From: Amphritea atlantica
GTDB lineage: Bacteria > Pseudomonadota > Gammaproteobacteria > Pseudomonadales > Balneatricaceae
NCBI RefSeq assembly: GCF_018860855.1
Contig: NZ_JAHKQE010000049.1
Location: 39,156-103,155, forward strand
Direction: 5' to 3'
DNA length: 64,000 nt
The first letter of the stretch is position 1. Each line of letters opens with the position of its first letter. The position numbers were made by a program, and so were the translations under genes. This document shows, piece after piece, positions 9,372-17,163 of the stretch. The notes under the pieces are model-generated. The model did not search any database. It was not told the DNA's origin and saw only the letters and a program-made list of their open reading frames with translations.

Positions 9372-11572
9372 TAGAGGAATATCAGCGCCTTGATAAGCGT
9401 GTACAAAAATGGTTATTTAATCAGGGATGGCCTGATTTAAGAGAAATACAAAAACGGGCAATTGGACCTATTCTAGCCGGTGATAGAGATGTTCTGATTA
9501 GTGCATCAACGGCGGCAGGAAAAACAGAAGCTTTTTTTCTGCCAGCATGTAGTGCAATTGCCGAAGAGGAAAACGGCTTTGGTATTTTGTATATCAGTCC
9601 TTTAAAAGCATTGATTAACGATCAGTACCGTAGGCTAGAAAGTTTAAGTGAAATGCTCGATATGCAGGTTACGCCGTGGCATGGTGATAGCCTCCAATCC
9701 AAAAAGAAGAAAGCCAGAAATAATCCTTCCGGCATTATTCTTATTACCCCTGAATCCTTGGAGTCACTCTTAGTCAGAGAGCCGGGATGGGTTAAGCAAT
9801 CCTTCACCTCACTCAAATATATTGTCATTGATGAATTTCATGCGTTTATCGGAACAGAGCGAGGTCAGCAGTTACTTTCTCTACTTACCCGCCTAGAGCA
9901 TATTACTGGTCGAATCTCTAATCCCATTCCACGGGTTGCGCTAAGTGCGACACTCGGAGAGCTTGAAAAAGTACCGTTATCTCTCAGGCCGAATAAAAGT
10001 CTGCCTTGTGAAACCATTACCAGTAGTCAGCACCAAAGCACTATTAAGGTTCAGGTTAAAGGATATTTAGAACCGGTAGACATCATGGCAGATGAAACAC
10101 GTACCTCCGCCGAACAGCAGATTTGTCAGGAAATTTATACACTTTGTAGAGGCGACTCACATCTGGTTTTTGCGAATAGCCGCAGCCGGACGGAAAGCAT
10201 AGCTGCGCAACTAAGTGACTTATGCGAACAGCAGGTCGTACCGAATGAATTTTTCCCTCATCATGGCTCATTAGCTAAAGAACTTCGAGAAGATTTAGAA
10301 GCAAGATTGCAAAAAGAAATACTGCCAACTACTGCTATTTGTACCATGACATTAGAGCTAGGTATCGACATTGGGAAAGTGAGTTCTGTTATTCAGGTTA
10401 CTGCTCCACATTCTGTATCAAGTTTACGTCAGCGGTTAGGTCGCTCCGGCAGAAGAAATTCACCATCTATTTTACGAATGCTTATCGCTGAAAATGAACT
10501 GAGTGATAAATCCAATATAGTAGATGGTCTTAGATTAGAGTTGGTTCAATCACTAGCAATGATACGGTTACTCATCGTAGAGAACTGGTTTGAACCGGCA
10601 GATACAAAGCAAATGCATCTTTCTACGTTTTTACACCAGATTCTTGCTGTAATTGCACAGTGGGGAAGTGTCAGAGCAGACCAGTTGTACTCTTTATTAT
10701 GTGAGCAAGGACCCTTCAAAGAAATATCTATTCAGCACTTCAAACAGCTACTATCCCATATGGGAACAATTCAGTTGATACAACAGCTCAATAGCGGTGA
10801 ACTAGTCTTAGGAAGTGAAGGCGAGCGTCTTACCAATTCCTATACCTTTTATGCGGTATTTAAAACACCAGAAGAATTTCGCATTGTTGCCGGAAGCAAA
10901 ACACTCGGAACATTACCCGTTGATTCGCTAATCCTCAAAGATCAACACATTATATTTGGTGGCCGTAGATGGAAAGTCACGGATGTTGATGATGAAAAGA
11001 AAGTCATCTATGTCACTTCTACAAAGGGCGGCAAGCCCCCAAAGTTTAACGGTAGTGGCATGTCTATTCATGACAGAGTTAGACAAGAGATGTTAAAAAT
11101 CTATCGAAACGGTGACTACCGCATTGAGGTTGGCAATCAGAAAATAGATTTTTTAGATAGTCTCGGAAGACAGCTATTTCAAGAAGGAGCATGTCTTTTT
11201 AAAGAAGCCGACCTTGAGAAACAACCTGTTTATCAAAGCGGTAAGAATAGTTATATTTTCTCATGGATGGGCGACAAAGTAGTTAACACGCTTAGTGTTT
11301 TACTTATTATGAATGGATATATATGCACTAATTTTGCTGGTGTTATTGAAGTTCAGAAATCAAATATAGATGACATAAAAAATTACTTAATAGAAATAGC
11401 AAAAGATAACCTACCGGATGAAGCCGAGTTGGCTAGAACACTTTCATTGCAGCAAAAACTTATCGAAAAATATGATGAATACCTTCCTGAAGAGCTACTA
11501 ACCGAATGCTATGGACGAAAAGCATTTGATTCCAGATCGGCTAAACAGTGGATATTAACTTGCCTTAAATGA
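9368..11572 (+). CDS. Lhr-like DEAD/DEAH helicase, BrxHI-type
   Basis: A 734-residue superfamily 2 helicase. The Q-like motif precedes motif I (ASTAAGKTEA, about 46-55, with K52). Motif Ia is ISPLKALINDQYRRL, motif II is DEFH at 155-158, motif III is LSATL, and motif VI is QRLGRSGRRNSP. The arrangement is that of Lhr-like helicases, the group that includes BrxHI of BREX systems. The C-terminal ~300 residues would form the winged-helix and Lhr-type accessory domains. Its start overlaps the end of the ATPase gene by 4 bp. With the TerB protein and the BrxD-like ATPase it forms a compact cargo operon. A function in anti-phage or anti-plasmid defence is inferred from this company and from its location in a Tn7-like element. 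Confidence 0.85.
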   Translation: MIEEYQRLDKRVQKWLFNQGWPDLREIQKRAIGPILAGDRDVLISASTAAGKTEAFFLPACSAIAEEENGFGILYISPLKALINDQYRRLESLSEMLDMQVTPWHGDSLQSKKKKARNNPSGIILITPESLESLLVREPGWVKQSFTSLKYIVIDEFHAFIGTERGQQLLSLLTRLEHITGRISNPIPRVALSATLGELEKVPLSLRPNKSLPCETITSSQHQSTIKVQVKGYLEPVDIMADETRTSAEQQICQEIYTLCRGDSHLVFANSRSRTESIAAQLSDLCEQQVVPNEFFPHHGSLAKELREDLEARLQKEILPTTAICTMTLELGIDIGKVSSVIQVTAPHSVSSLRQRLGRSGRRNSPSILRMLIAENELSDKSNIVDGLRLELVQSLAMIRLLIVENWFEPADTKQMHLSTFLHQILAVIAQWGSVRADQLYSLLCEQGPFKEISIQHFKQLLSHMGTIQLIQQLNSGELVLGSEGERLTNSYTFYAVFKTPEEFRIVAGSKTLGTLPVDSLILKDQHIIFGGRRWKVTDVDDEKKVIYVTSTKGGKPPKFNGSGMSIHDRVRQEMLKIYRNGDYRIEVGNQKIDFLDSLGRQLFQEGACLFKEADLEKQPVYQSGKNSYIFSWMGDKVVNTLSVLLIMNGYICTNFAGVIEVQKSNIDDIKNYLIEIAKDNLPDEAELARTLSLQQKLIEKYDEYLPEELLTECYGRKAFDSRSAKQWILTCLK

Positions 11573-11880
11573 CAAGCTCCACCCTAATTAACAGATGAGA
11601 ATTTAACGGTAAATCATTCAAAGATTAGAACTATTTTTCACACCCCAAACGGGAGCCATGTGCAATGGTTTCTACTCCTTCCGCTATGACTTGTCGGAGG
11701 AAAGCTGAAGCTAGGCCAATTACCGCCTTAACGATGGCCTGCTCATCTGGGTTTTCTAGCAGTTATAGCATGAGCGACTATTATGAAGGAGTACTTAGAT
11801 AAATACCGAAGATGAAAAACTTATCTAGCAAACCATACTCTAGGAATTATGGGACATTAGGCTCGAGAAAGACAGAGTAA
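11573..11880. other. Intergenic cargo region without recognisable gene
   Basis: These 308 bases after the helicase gene contain no supported coding sequence. They hold the first copy of the diverged direct repeat (11761-11834). No clear terminator hairpin follows the helicase stop at once. Confidence 0.5.
11761..11834 (+). repeat. Diverged direct repeat, copy A
   Basis: The 37 bases at 11761-11797 match 12607-12643 at 34 positions (core GCATGAGCGACTATTATGAA). A second block, 11801-11834, matches 12671-12704 at most positions. Copy A has 3 bases between the blocks and copy B has 27. The pair brackets the nuclease gene, which suggests duplication or recombination around it. Confidence 0.8.
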
Positions 11881-11909
11881 ATGACGAGACCTTGTTTGGG
11901 TCTCGTCAT
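11881..11909 (-). terminator. Hairpin downstream of the nuclease gene
   Basis: An 11-bp perfect inverted repeat, ATGACGAGACC and GGTCTCGTCAT, with a 7-base loop. It lies 8 bp past the stop codon of the minus-strand nuclease gene, where a terminator is expected. The T-tract that follows on the minus strand is short (TTTA), so termination may be weak. Confidence 0.6.
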
Positions 11910-11917
11910 ATTGAGTA

Positions 11918-12313
11918 TTAAATTTGAGCGAATGCTTTAATGAAGGGTTTTTGATCCTGATGAAATCGGAGATGCCCCTCTGAATTTAATCTTTTTTTAC
12001 TTTCACTAAATGCGGGCACTATATAGCCCCAGTTTGAGTTCCGGCAAAAGTAAATGACATAATCGATACAGACCTCTCCCCACTTATTTTCAACAATTAC
12101 ATTGTCGTTAATAGCTTCGATCGTTTTAATCTGAATACGATAGTAATTGGATTCATCTGCAATGACTAAATCAGTTTTCATACCATGATCAACCAGAGGT
12201 ATGAGAACCTCCCAACCGTCGCCGGAAAGCCAACTGGCTGTTAGTGTCTCAAAAGAGACATTTTTATAGTATTTAGATGCATCAGGAGTACGGGTAACAT
12301 TCTTAACAGGCAT
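11918..12313 (-). CDS. Small PD-(D/E)XK-like nuclease-fold protein
   Basis: The 131-residue product has the spacing of a minimal PD-(D/E)XK nuclease core: E22 in FETLTASWLSGDGWEV, D48 in KTDLVIAD, and Q61-I-K63 in YYRIQIKT. It resembles the small group of intron-associated or resolvase-like PD-(D/E)XK proteins that read as a lone nuclease domain. The ATG at 12313 is chosen because AGGTG lies 5 bp upstream; in-frame codons upstream lack a ribosome site. It is the only minus-strand gene of the transposon, has its own hairpin downstream, and is bracketed by direct repeats. It may be an independent cargo cassette. Substrate and biological role are unknown. Confidence 0.6.
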   Translation of the reverse strand: MPVKNVTRTPDASKYYKNVSFETLTASWLSGDGWEVLIPLVDHGMKTDLVIADESNYYRIQIKTIEAINDNVIVENKWGEVCIDYVIYFCRNSNWGYIVPAFSESKKRLNSEGHLRFHQDQKPFIKAFAQI

Positions 12314-12349
12314 AGTGACACCTTTACTAAAATTGATGTCGTATGCCAA

Positions 12350-12779
12350 GTATAGGTCACCTGTTTACGAGCCGGAGTTCTCGATGGGAAACTCCCCAAT
12401 TTAGTATCACCATACAAACGATAGCTTGTATCGAACAACAAAGGCTACCAACCTCGATGATTCCCAGACGGGGTTTTCATCATTAATGATGCTCTCAGAC
12501 TCTAATGAGCCGTGAACTGTTGTATTTAACTCAAAATATAATATGGCCAACAAGAATAATTTTCAATAGTTAACCGAACCGGTTGTTGGGACACGAAAAA
12601 TCGGCCAGTTATGGCATGAGCGACTATTATGAATGGGTACTTATGCTTCTAATGAGGAAGCACATGGAACAAATACTGAAGATAAAAAGCGTATCTAGCT
12701 AACCTCATTCCCCTGTGGCTCACGAAATCAGGCTGATCTCGGGCTTTTGTGACTTTTAGATCTTCTAGTGAGGTAGCCG
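12350..12779. other. Intergenic region before tnsD, includes micro-ORF
   Basis: These 430 bases hold the divergent upstream regions of the nuclease gene and tnsD. A 28-codon frame at 12616-12702 (MSDYYEWVLMLLMRKHMEQ...) lies in repeat copy B. In copy A the same frame stops after 10 codons, so the repeat may be the relic of a small gene. GAGG at about 12768 serves the tnsD start. I see no other gene. Confidence 0.4.
12607..12704 (+). repeat. Diverged direct repeat, copy B
   Basis: Second copy of the repeat seen at 11761-11834, same orientation, with a 24-base longer middle. It lies 76 bp upstream of tnsD. Shared cores are GCATGAGCGACTATTATGAA and TATCTAGC followed by AACC. Confidence 0.8.
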
Positions 12780-14336
12780 ATGATACTTCAGTTTCCATTA
12801 GCTCACGAAGATGAACTGCTCGTCAGTGTTTTAGCTCGCTTTATTGCACGGCAAGGCTTGAGAGATGATAAAGTAGCGCTGGAGGTGCTGTTTGGGTCTC
12901 GTAATATTGTACCGTCAGCCTTATTACAGGGGCATATCGGTGAGTTGTTGATACGAGTTGGCCATCTGTGGAGTATCACTAGCGATGAATTGATTTTTCG
13001 TCATTCCATCCTTCCTATTTACAAGCCATTTGTTGAGAGAGATAGGTACCTAGCTATCAGTGAAGAGATGGTAGTTGATGATAAAAGTCGCTCAATGGTT
13101 AAAATTGGTATTAATGCATCATCTCTTAAATATCCGCGTTATTACCGATACTGCCCATTATGCGCGAACGAAGATCTTCAAAACTACGCTTATCAATACT
13201 GGCGTCGTCAGTTTCAGCTACCTGGGGTAAAGGTTTGCTCAAAGCATCGGTGCTTACTCAGAAATACAATATTTGAGTTGAAGCCCAGCCGGCGTCACAT
13301 GTTTATCGATCCAACGTCGATCGATATTCCTAATACACCTATTGTTGTAGAGGTTTGCCAAGAAAAAAACCTTATTACCTTAGCTCAGGACATTGTAGAA
13401 CTATTACATACCGATTTTGCTTATATTTCCCCTGAGCAGTGGACCGTCTTCTATGATGAAAGGCTTCGGGAGTCTGGGTTAAAAAGTTCAACAGGTGTGC
13501 ATCACAAGCAGGTAGGTTTTTTGGTTGAGCAGTTTTGGGGGCGGGAGCTATTGTACGAAGTTGGTTTGGAATTCAGCGGTGAGGTAACATGGCTGCATAC
13601 CTTTTTTAGAAAGCAGCGAAAACATTTCAGTTATCTCCACCATTTGTTCTGCCTTAGGTCTCTTTTTCCTGAATACAGCCTAATGCATGCTATTGATGCG
13701 GCCTCCAAGGTTAATGTTCAGTTTAAAAAGCATCGTTACTTTTCTTCTAAGGCATTCATCCGGTCACCTGAATACCGTCACTTATGGGTGGGGTTACGGT
13801 CGCAACATCACACGCTGAAGGAGATTCGAAAGACAAGAGAAGGCGCGCGAATATATTCATGGCTGTACCGGTATGATAACAATTGGTTAACTGATAATTT
13901 GCCAAAGCGAGCCACTAATAATGTTGGGAGGGTTGTGGATTGGCAGCAAAGAGACCTTCAGCTTGTGAAAGAGTTGCTTAAGATCCTGCAAAGTGTAGAA
14001 GAGCAATATAGCCTACCAAGAAATACGATCAGTTGGTTTATTTCACAGTTAGGGGTTCGCTGGGGTGTTCGAGAGCACCTGGACAAGTTGCCTCTATGCC
14101 GTAGCTTCTTTATTAAATATGCTGAAACAGTTGAGGAGTACCAAGTTCGACGAGTTCTAGCTATTATGGTTAGCGCCATCGATAACCGAGAGCCATTCCC
14201 CAAAACGTATGAAATTGAACGCCTTGCTGGACTCAGCAAAAAACGTATTCGACGACCTGCCGCAGAAATTCTCAAAATGGATTTCGATAAATTTTCCAGC
14301 TATACGGCAGTTTCCGATAGGTTTAGAGCTTTATAA
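12780..14336 (+). CDS. tnsD: TnsD (TniQ family) attTn7 target selector
   Basis: TnsD binds the 3' end of glmS and recruits TnsC to direct insertion into attTn7, exactly where this element sits. The 518-residue protein (Tn7 TnsD is 508) has a TniQ-type N-terminus (MILQFPLAHEDELLVSVLAR) and a CCCH zinc motif with C125, C128, C153 and H156 (YCPLC and CSKH). The C-terminal half is also like Tn7: HTFFRKQRKHFSYLHHLF, ARIYSWLYRYDNNWL and VDWQQRDLQLVKELLKI. GAGG lies 8 bp before the ATG. The gene is separated from tnsABC by all the cargo. Its 3' end overlaps the open frame of tnsE. Confidence 0.95.
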   Translation: MILQFPLAHEDELLVSVLARFIARQGLRDDKVALEVLFGSRNIVPSALLQGHIGELLIRVGHLWSITSDELIFRHSILPIYKPFVERDRYLAISEEMVVDDKSRSMVKIGINASSLKYPRYYRYCPLCANEDLQNYAYQYWRRQFQLPGVKVCSKHRCLLRNTIFELKPSRRHMFIDPTSIDIPNTPIVVEVCQEKNLITLAQDIVELLHTDFAYISPEQWTVFYDERLRESGLKSSTGVHHKQVGFLVEQFWGRELLYEVGLEFSGEVTWLHTFFRKQRKHFSYLHHLFCLRSLFPEYSLMHAIDAASKVNVQFKKHRYFSSKAFIRSPEYRHLWVGLRSQHHTLKEIRKTREGARIYSWLYRYDNNWLTDNLPKRATNNVGRVVDWQQRDLQLVKELLKILQSVEEQYSLPRNTISWFISQLGVRWGVREHLDKLPLCRSFFIKYAETVEEYQVRRVLAIMVSAIDNREPFPKTYEIERLAGLSKKRIRRPAAEILKMDFDKFSSYTAVSDRFRAL

Positions 14337-15861
14337 GGTTCATGGTGTATTCCGGTCAAATGCTCTGCTTCAGAGTAAAAATTTATTCATAGCTGTTGAG
14401 TGGATGAATCGAAGGTACACATCTATACCGATTGAACTGGCTACTCTAATTGCTCCAGGAAGAGTGTTTGCTGATAAAAAAGTGATTAAGCAATCAGAAC
14501 TAGAGCGCCTGGAGGTTAAAATTATCCGAAAAGTAGGTGTTGACCGCTTTTCAGAGAATTATCATTTTAAATACGATACAGATAAAGGAGTCATATCTGT
14601 ACTAGGATTCGAGCTTGCCCGAGTCCTTTTCTTTCATAATCGACATTTAGTGAATGCTGCATACTCGGCTAATGGCTTAGCAGAGTTAGCCTTTATAGAT
14701 CGAAGTTCGCAGCCAATAAAAATCAGATTTCCAGATAGTACGAGTTATCCAGTCAGCCATCTTCAGACGAAGAAATCCAGAGCACATCTTGCGTGGCTTA
14801 TGTTGGATGAGAGGGCTCGAAGCAGTTTTTTCACTATTTACCAACGATTTAATGGAAATGGTAATCGCATTGCTTTTGACTTTTCACCTCCCGATCTCAC
14901 TGATTGGATACTGGAAGTATCCATCGAAAGAGATATCTCAACAGGTGATATGAATGTGAGGCGAATTGAGAATATTACTGTAGGGGGGATATCAGAGAGT
15001 ATTTTTCGTAGTGAAATCTATCATCCAAAGCAAAAAACAAGAGTTCGATTGAGTAGCGCAGGTACTGGGAAGCGTGGAAAGGCCCCTGATGTAGACATTG
15101 ATCCTGAATTAGATATGGGGGATATTCCCGCCTTTAGTGCACGGCGGCACAATCAAAAGGAAGAAGGCTTTTCATTCAATATTCCTGATAGCCCTGATGT
15201 AGTATTGGTTGATGTAAATGAGTCCTCTGTACCGTCCCCGATTGCTATTGAGGGTATCGATACTGAACCTGAAAAGGCAGGTGTGGGTATGCCGAGCAGG
15301 GATGGTACAGCCCAAGAATTTGATCCAGTGTTAAACCAAGTAGATGACGTGATTGATGAAGCGAAAGAGCTTCCGCATAAATTTTTAATATTCGAAGAAG
15401 TTGTTAACAAGCTAGGCCTAGCAAAGGGAATAAAGCTGGTGTCACTCAAATGTGGCAACTTTCCGGTTCCGACCAACAAGAGTGAAGTCATATATCAAAC
15501 TAAAGATAACAAACCATTACGTTACTTTATGGCAATACTTGAAGTGAACCAAAGAAAAGTTATCATGCTGGAAGCTGATATGACTAGCCTTACTAAGACT
15601 AAAGGTGCCAGCACCTTAATTCTTGGTCTTAAGGACGATACAGGTAGAAATTTTCATGAGATCGTGCAGCATTTTTCAGATAATAGTGCATCATGGGGTC
15701 ATACGTACATACGTCAGCGAACTAACTTCCTTAAGCGGTGTAATCACCCTAGATGGAAAGAAAAAGGTAAAACGCTGACCGAAGCAGAATATCTGCACAA
15801 GTGGGTCGACGTGCTTAAGCGTAAACTATCTGAAGTCCCTAGAGTAGAAGAATCAACCTAA
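14209..15861 (+). CDS. tnsE: TnsE target selector (conjugal/replicating DNA)
   Basis: TnsE directs Tn7 to discontinuously replicating DNA, especially conjugating plasmids, through the sliding clamp and 3' recessed ends. The 550-residue frame resembles Tn7 TnsE (538): LYKVHGVFRSN near the start, FELARVLFFHNRHLVN, FDFSPPDLTDWILEV, an acidic low-complexity middle, and a C-terminal domain with FEEVVNKLGLAKGIKLV and RYFMAILEVNQRKVIMLEAD. The start is uncertain. The ATG at 14209 overlaps tnsD by 128 bp and has no ribosome site, and homology begins only around codon 40. A non-ATG start such as ATT at 14281 or translational coupling is possible. Confidence 0.88.
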   Translation: MKLNALLDSAKNVFDDLPQKFSKWISINFPAIRQFPIGLELYKVHGVFRSNALLQSKNLFIAVEWMNRRYTSIPIELATLIAPGRVFADKKVIKQSELERLEVKIIRKVGVDRFSENYHFKYDTDKGVISVLGFELARVLFFHNRHLVNAAYSANGLAELAFIDRSSQPIKIRFPDSTSYPVSHLQTKKSRAHLAWLMLDERARSSFFTIYQRFNGNGNRIAFDFSPPDLTDWILEVSIERDISTGDMNVRRIENITVGGISESIFRSEIYHPKQKTRVRLSSAGTGKRGKAPDVDIDPELDMGDIPAFSARRHNQKEEGFSFNIPDSPDVVLVDVNESSVPSPIAIEGIDTEPEKAGVGMPSRDGTAQEFDPVLNQVDDVIDEAKELPHKFLIFEEVVNKLGLAKGIKLVSLKCGNFPVPTNKSEVIYQTKDNKPLRYFMAILEVNQRKVIMLEADMTSLTKTKGASTLILGLKDDTGRNFHEIVQHFSDNSASWGHTYIRQRTNFLKRCNHPRWKEKGKTLTEAEYLHKWVDVLKRKLSEVPRVEEST

Positions 15862-15905
15862 TACCGTTTTCCATGAGCATGGATGATGTTGGCGAATCCG
15901 GAAAA

Positions 15906-16020
15906 TATCAAACTTTATTGTCACTCTGTGGTGGCTGCAATACCATCAAACAGTCAAACATTAGCCAGTGAGTGCCGTTTAGAGGGGCTTATTTTGATCA
16001 AACTTTATTGTCATCGCACA
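15906..16020. repeat. Right transposon end with dispersed TnsB-type sites
   Basis: Inverted copies of the TnsB-type site occur at 15906-15921 (16 of 16 bases identical to the left copies) and 15996-16011 (15 of 16). A degenerate ATCAAACAGTCAAACA-like sequence lies between, near 15944-15960. The terminus TCATCGCACA ends at 16020. The spread-out layout matches the Tn7 left end, in contrast to the packed array at 399-463. Confidence 0.88.
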
Positions 16021-16025
16021 GTCCT
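16021..16025. repeat. Target site duplication, right copy (GTCCT)
   Basis: Exact copy of 394-398, directly after the ACA terminus. Joining the two flanks restores the original glmS downstream region. Confidence 0.95.
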
Positions 16026-16045
16026 TGTGATCAATCGTTTTAAAT

Positions 16046-16080
16046 AAAAAGCCCACAGGTTAACCACTGACGGGCTTTTT
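16046..16080 (+). terminator. Displaced glmS terminator
   Basis: AAAAAGCCC and GGGCTTTTT form a hairpin with a loop of about 17 bases and a T-tract. Before the insertion it lay roughly 50 bp after the glmS stop, so it is the natural glmS terminator. It now terminates, at most, transcripts leaving the tnsE end. Confidence 0.85.
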
Positions 16081-16154
16081 GTTTTTTGATCTAAGCGAAA
16101 AATCTTTTTCACTGAATTAATGATAGTAGGTACCCGTAAGTAGCCAGGCGTTGG

Positions 16155-17072
16155 TTAACTCGGTTCTGAAAGTGATGATAAAAACACCCAAGGGTTGCTC
16201 ATACGCTCGATGATCATCTGCCGAAATGCACTAACGCGGGCAGAGACTAATTTACGGTCGGCCCAAACGATATAGACGATACCGGTAGGGCATTGGATAT
16301 CCGGTAGTAACTGAATCAACTGATTGCGTTCGACTAACGGTTCTAAAATCATTTTAGGAATTAAACAGATACCCACGTCGGAGCAGGCGGCTTTGATAAT
16401 AAGACGTAAACTATCGATCGCGTATTTGGGTTTGACCTGAATCCGAATCGGTTGAGCGTTCTGTTTAAACTCCCAATGGGGCAGGGTGTTGCCAGCAAGT
16501 AAGTCATGTTCCGTTAATTGCTCAACGGTCGTTAATGGAGTGTGCTGAGCGATATAGGCCGGTGACGCGGCCAATGACAGTTGCATGTCGAATAATCGGC
16601 GCTGCACGAGGTGCGGTATTTTCGGTGGGTTGGTCGATATTGCTAGGTCGATCTGATCATTGAAGAAATTATCGGTGTCGGATGAGAGTTCTATTTGAAT
16701 ATTAACGTTAGGGTGATGAGTCATAAACTCAATTGCTGCTTGCTGTAAAAAACTGTCGGCAAATGATTCTGGGCATGAGATAGAAATATCACCGGTTAGT
16801 TGAGTTTGGTGGTTGGAAAGTTGATCCCAATGGCCGTCCAGCTGTTGTAACAGTGGCGCGAACTGCTGGTAATATTTTTCGCCTGCGGCGGTTAGTTTGA
16901 ACTGTTTAGCATTACGATGTAGCAGCTTCTCACCGAGTGTTTGTTCCAGTTGAGAGACAGCTCTTGAAAGCGTGGGGGCTGAAACCTGTGCGACTAAGCT
17001 TGCAGGGGTAAATCCTCCATACTCAACCGATTGACAGAACCAATATAGATTACTGATCTCTTTAGCTTTCAT
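16155..17072 (-). CDS. LysR-family transcriptional regulator
   Basis: A 305-residue LysR-type regulator. The N-terminal winged helix-turn-helix (FCQSVEYGGFTPASLVAQVSAPTLSRAVSQLEQTLG) is followed by an effector-binding domain with ISISCPESFADSFL and the PAYIAQHTPL and VGICLIPKMI segments. The ATG at 17072 places the HTH at the usual distance from the start; ATG 17093 and an upstream TTG are alternatives. It diverges from a DUF2798 membrane protein gene whose ATG is 92 bp away, so it probably controls that gene. The motif order resembles LysR proteins of the AaeR/DsdC-like general class, but I cannot name the effector. Confidence 0.88.
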   Translation of the reverse strand: MKAKEISNLYWFCQSVEYGGFTPASLVAQVSAPTLSRAVSQLEQTLGEKLLHRNAKQFKLTAAGEKYYQQFAPLLQQLDGHWDQLSNHQTQLTGDISISCPESFADSFLQQAAIEFMTHHPNVNIQIELSSDTDNFFNDQIDLAISTNPPKIPHLVQRRLFDMQLSLAASPAYIAQHTPLTTVEQLTEHDLLAGNTLPHWEFKQNAQPIRIQVKPKYAIDSLRLIIKAACSDVGICLIPKMILEPLVERNQLIQLLPDIQCPTGIVYIVWADRKLVSARVSAFRQMIIERMSNPWVFLSSLSEPS

Positions 17073-17163
17073 ATATGCACGCTTAAAATTCATTACTGGT
17101 TGTTTTTGCAAGATATTTGCAATGGTAAATTGTGTGTTACATAAAAACAATCGGAGTTCCCCG

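Larger units (their letters stand above)
399..16020. mobile_element. Complete Tn7-like transposon in attTn7 downstream of glmS
   Basis: The element is 15,622 bp long. Its ends are inverted: TGTGAGATGACAATAAAG at 399 and, on the other strand from 16020, TGTGCGATGACAATAAAG, so 17 of 18 bases match. GTCCT duplications flank it. It encodes TnsA, TnsB, TnsC, TnsD and TnsE homologues, all apparently intact, and several cargo genes. The glmS-proximal end corresponds to the Tn7 right end, next to tnsA. Unlike Tn7, tnsABC and tnsDE are at opposite ends with the cargo between them. The interior is visibly AT-richer than the flanking chromosome, which fits horizontal acquisition. I see no integron integrase and no CRISPR array inside. 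Confidence 0.97.

Noticed and set aside
8046..11572. Complete BREX or DISARM locus
   Set aside because: Methyltransferase, PglZ-type phosphatase, BrxC/PglY and phospholipase D genes are all absent.
399..16020. Transposon-encoded CRISPR-Cas (CAST) or integron
   Set aside because: No cas genes, no repeat-spacer array and no integrase gene; the element carries TnsD and TnsE, so it uses classical targeting.
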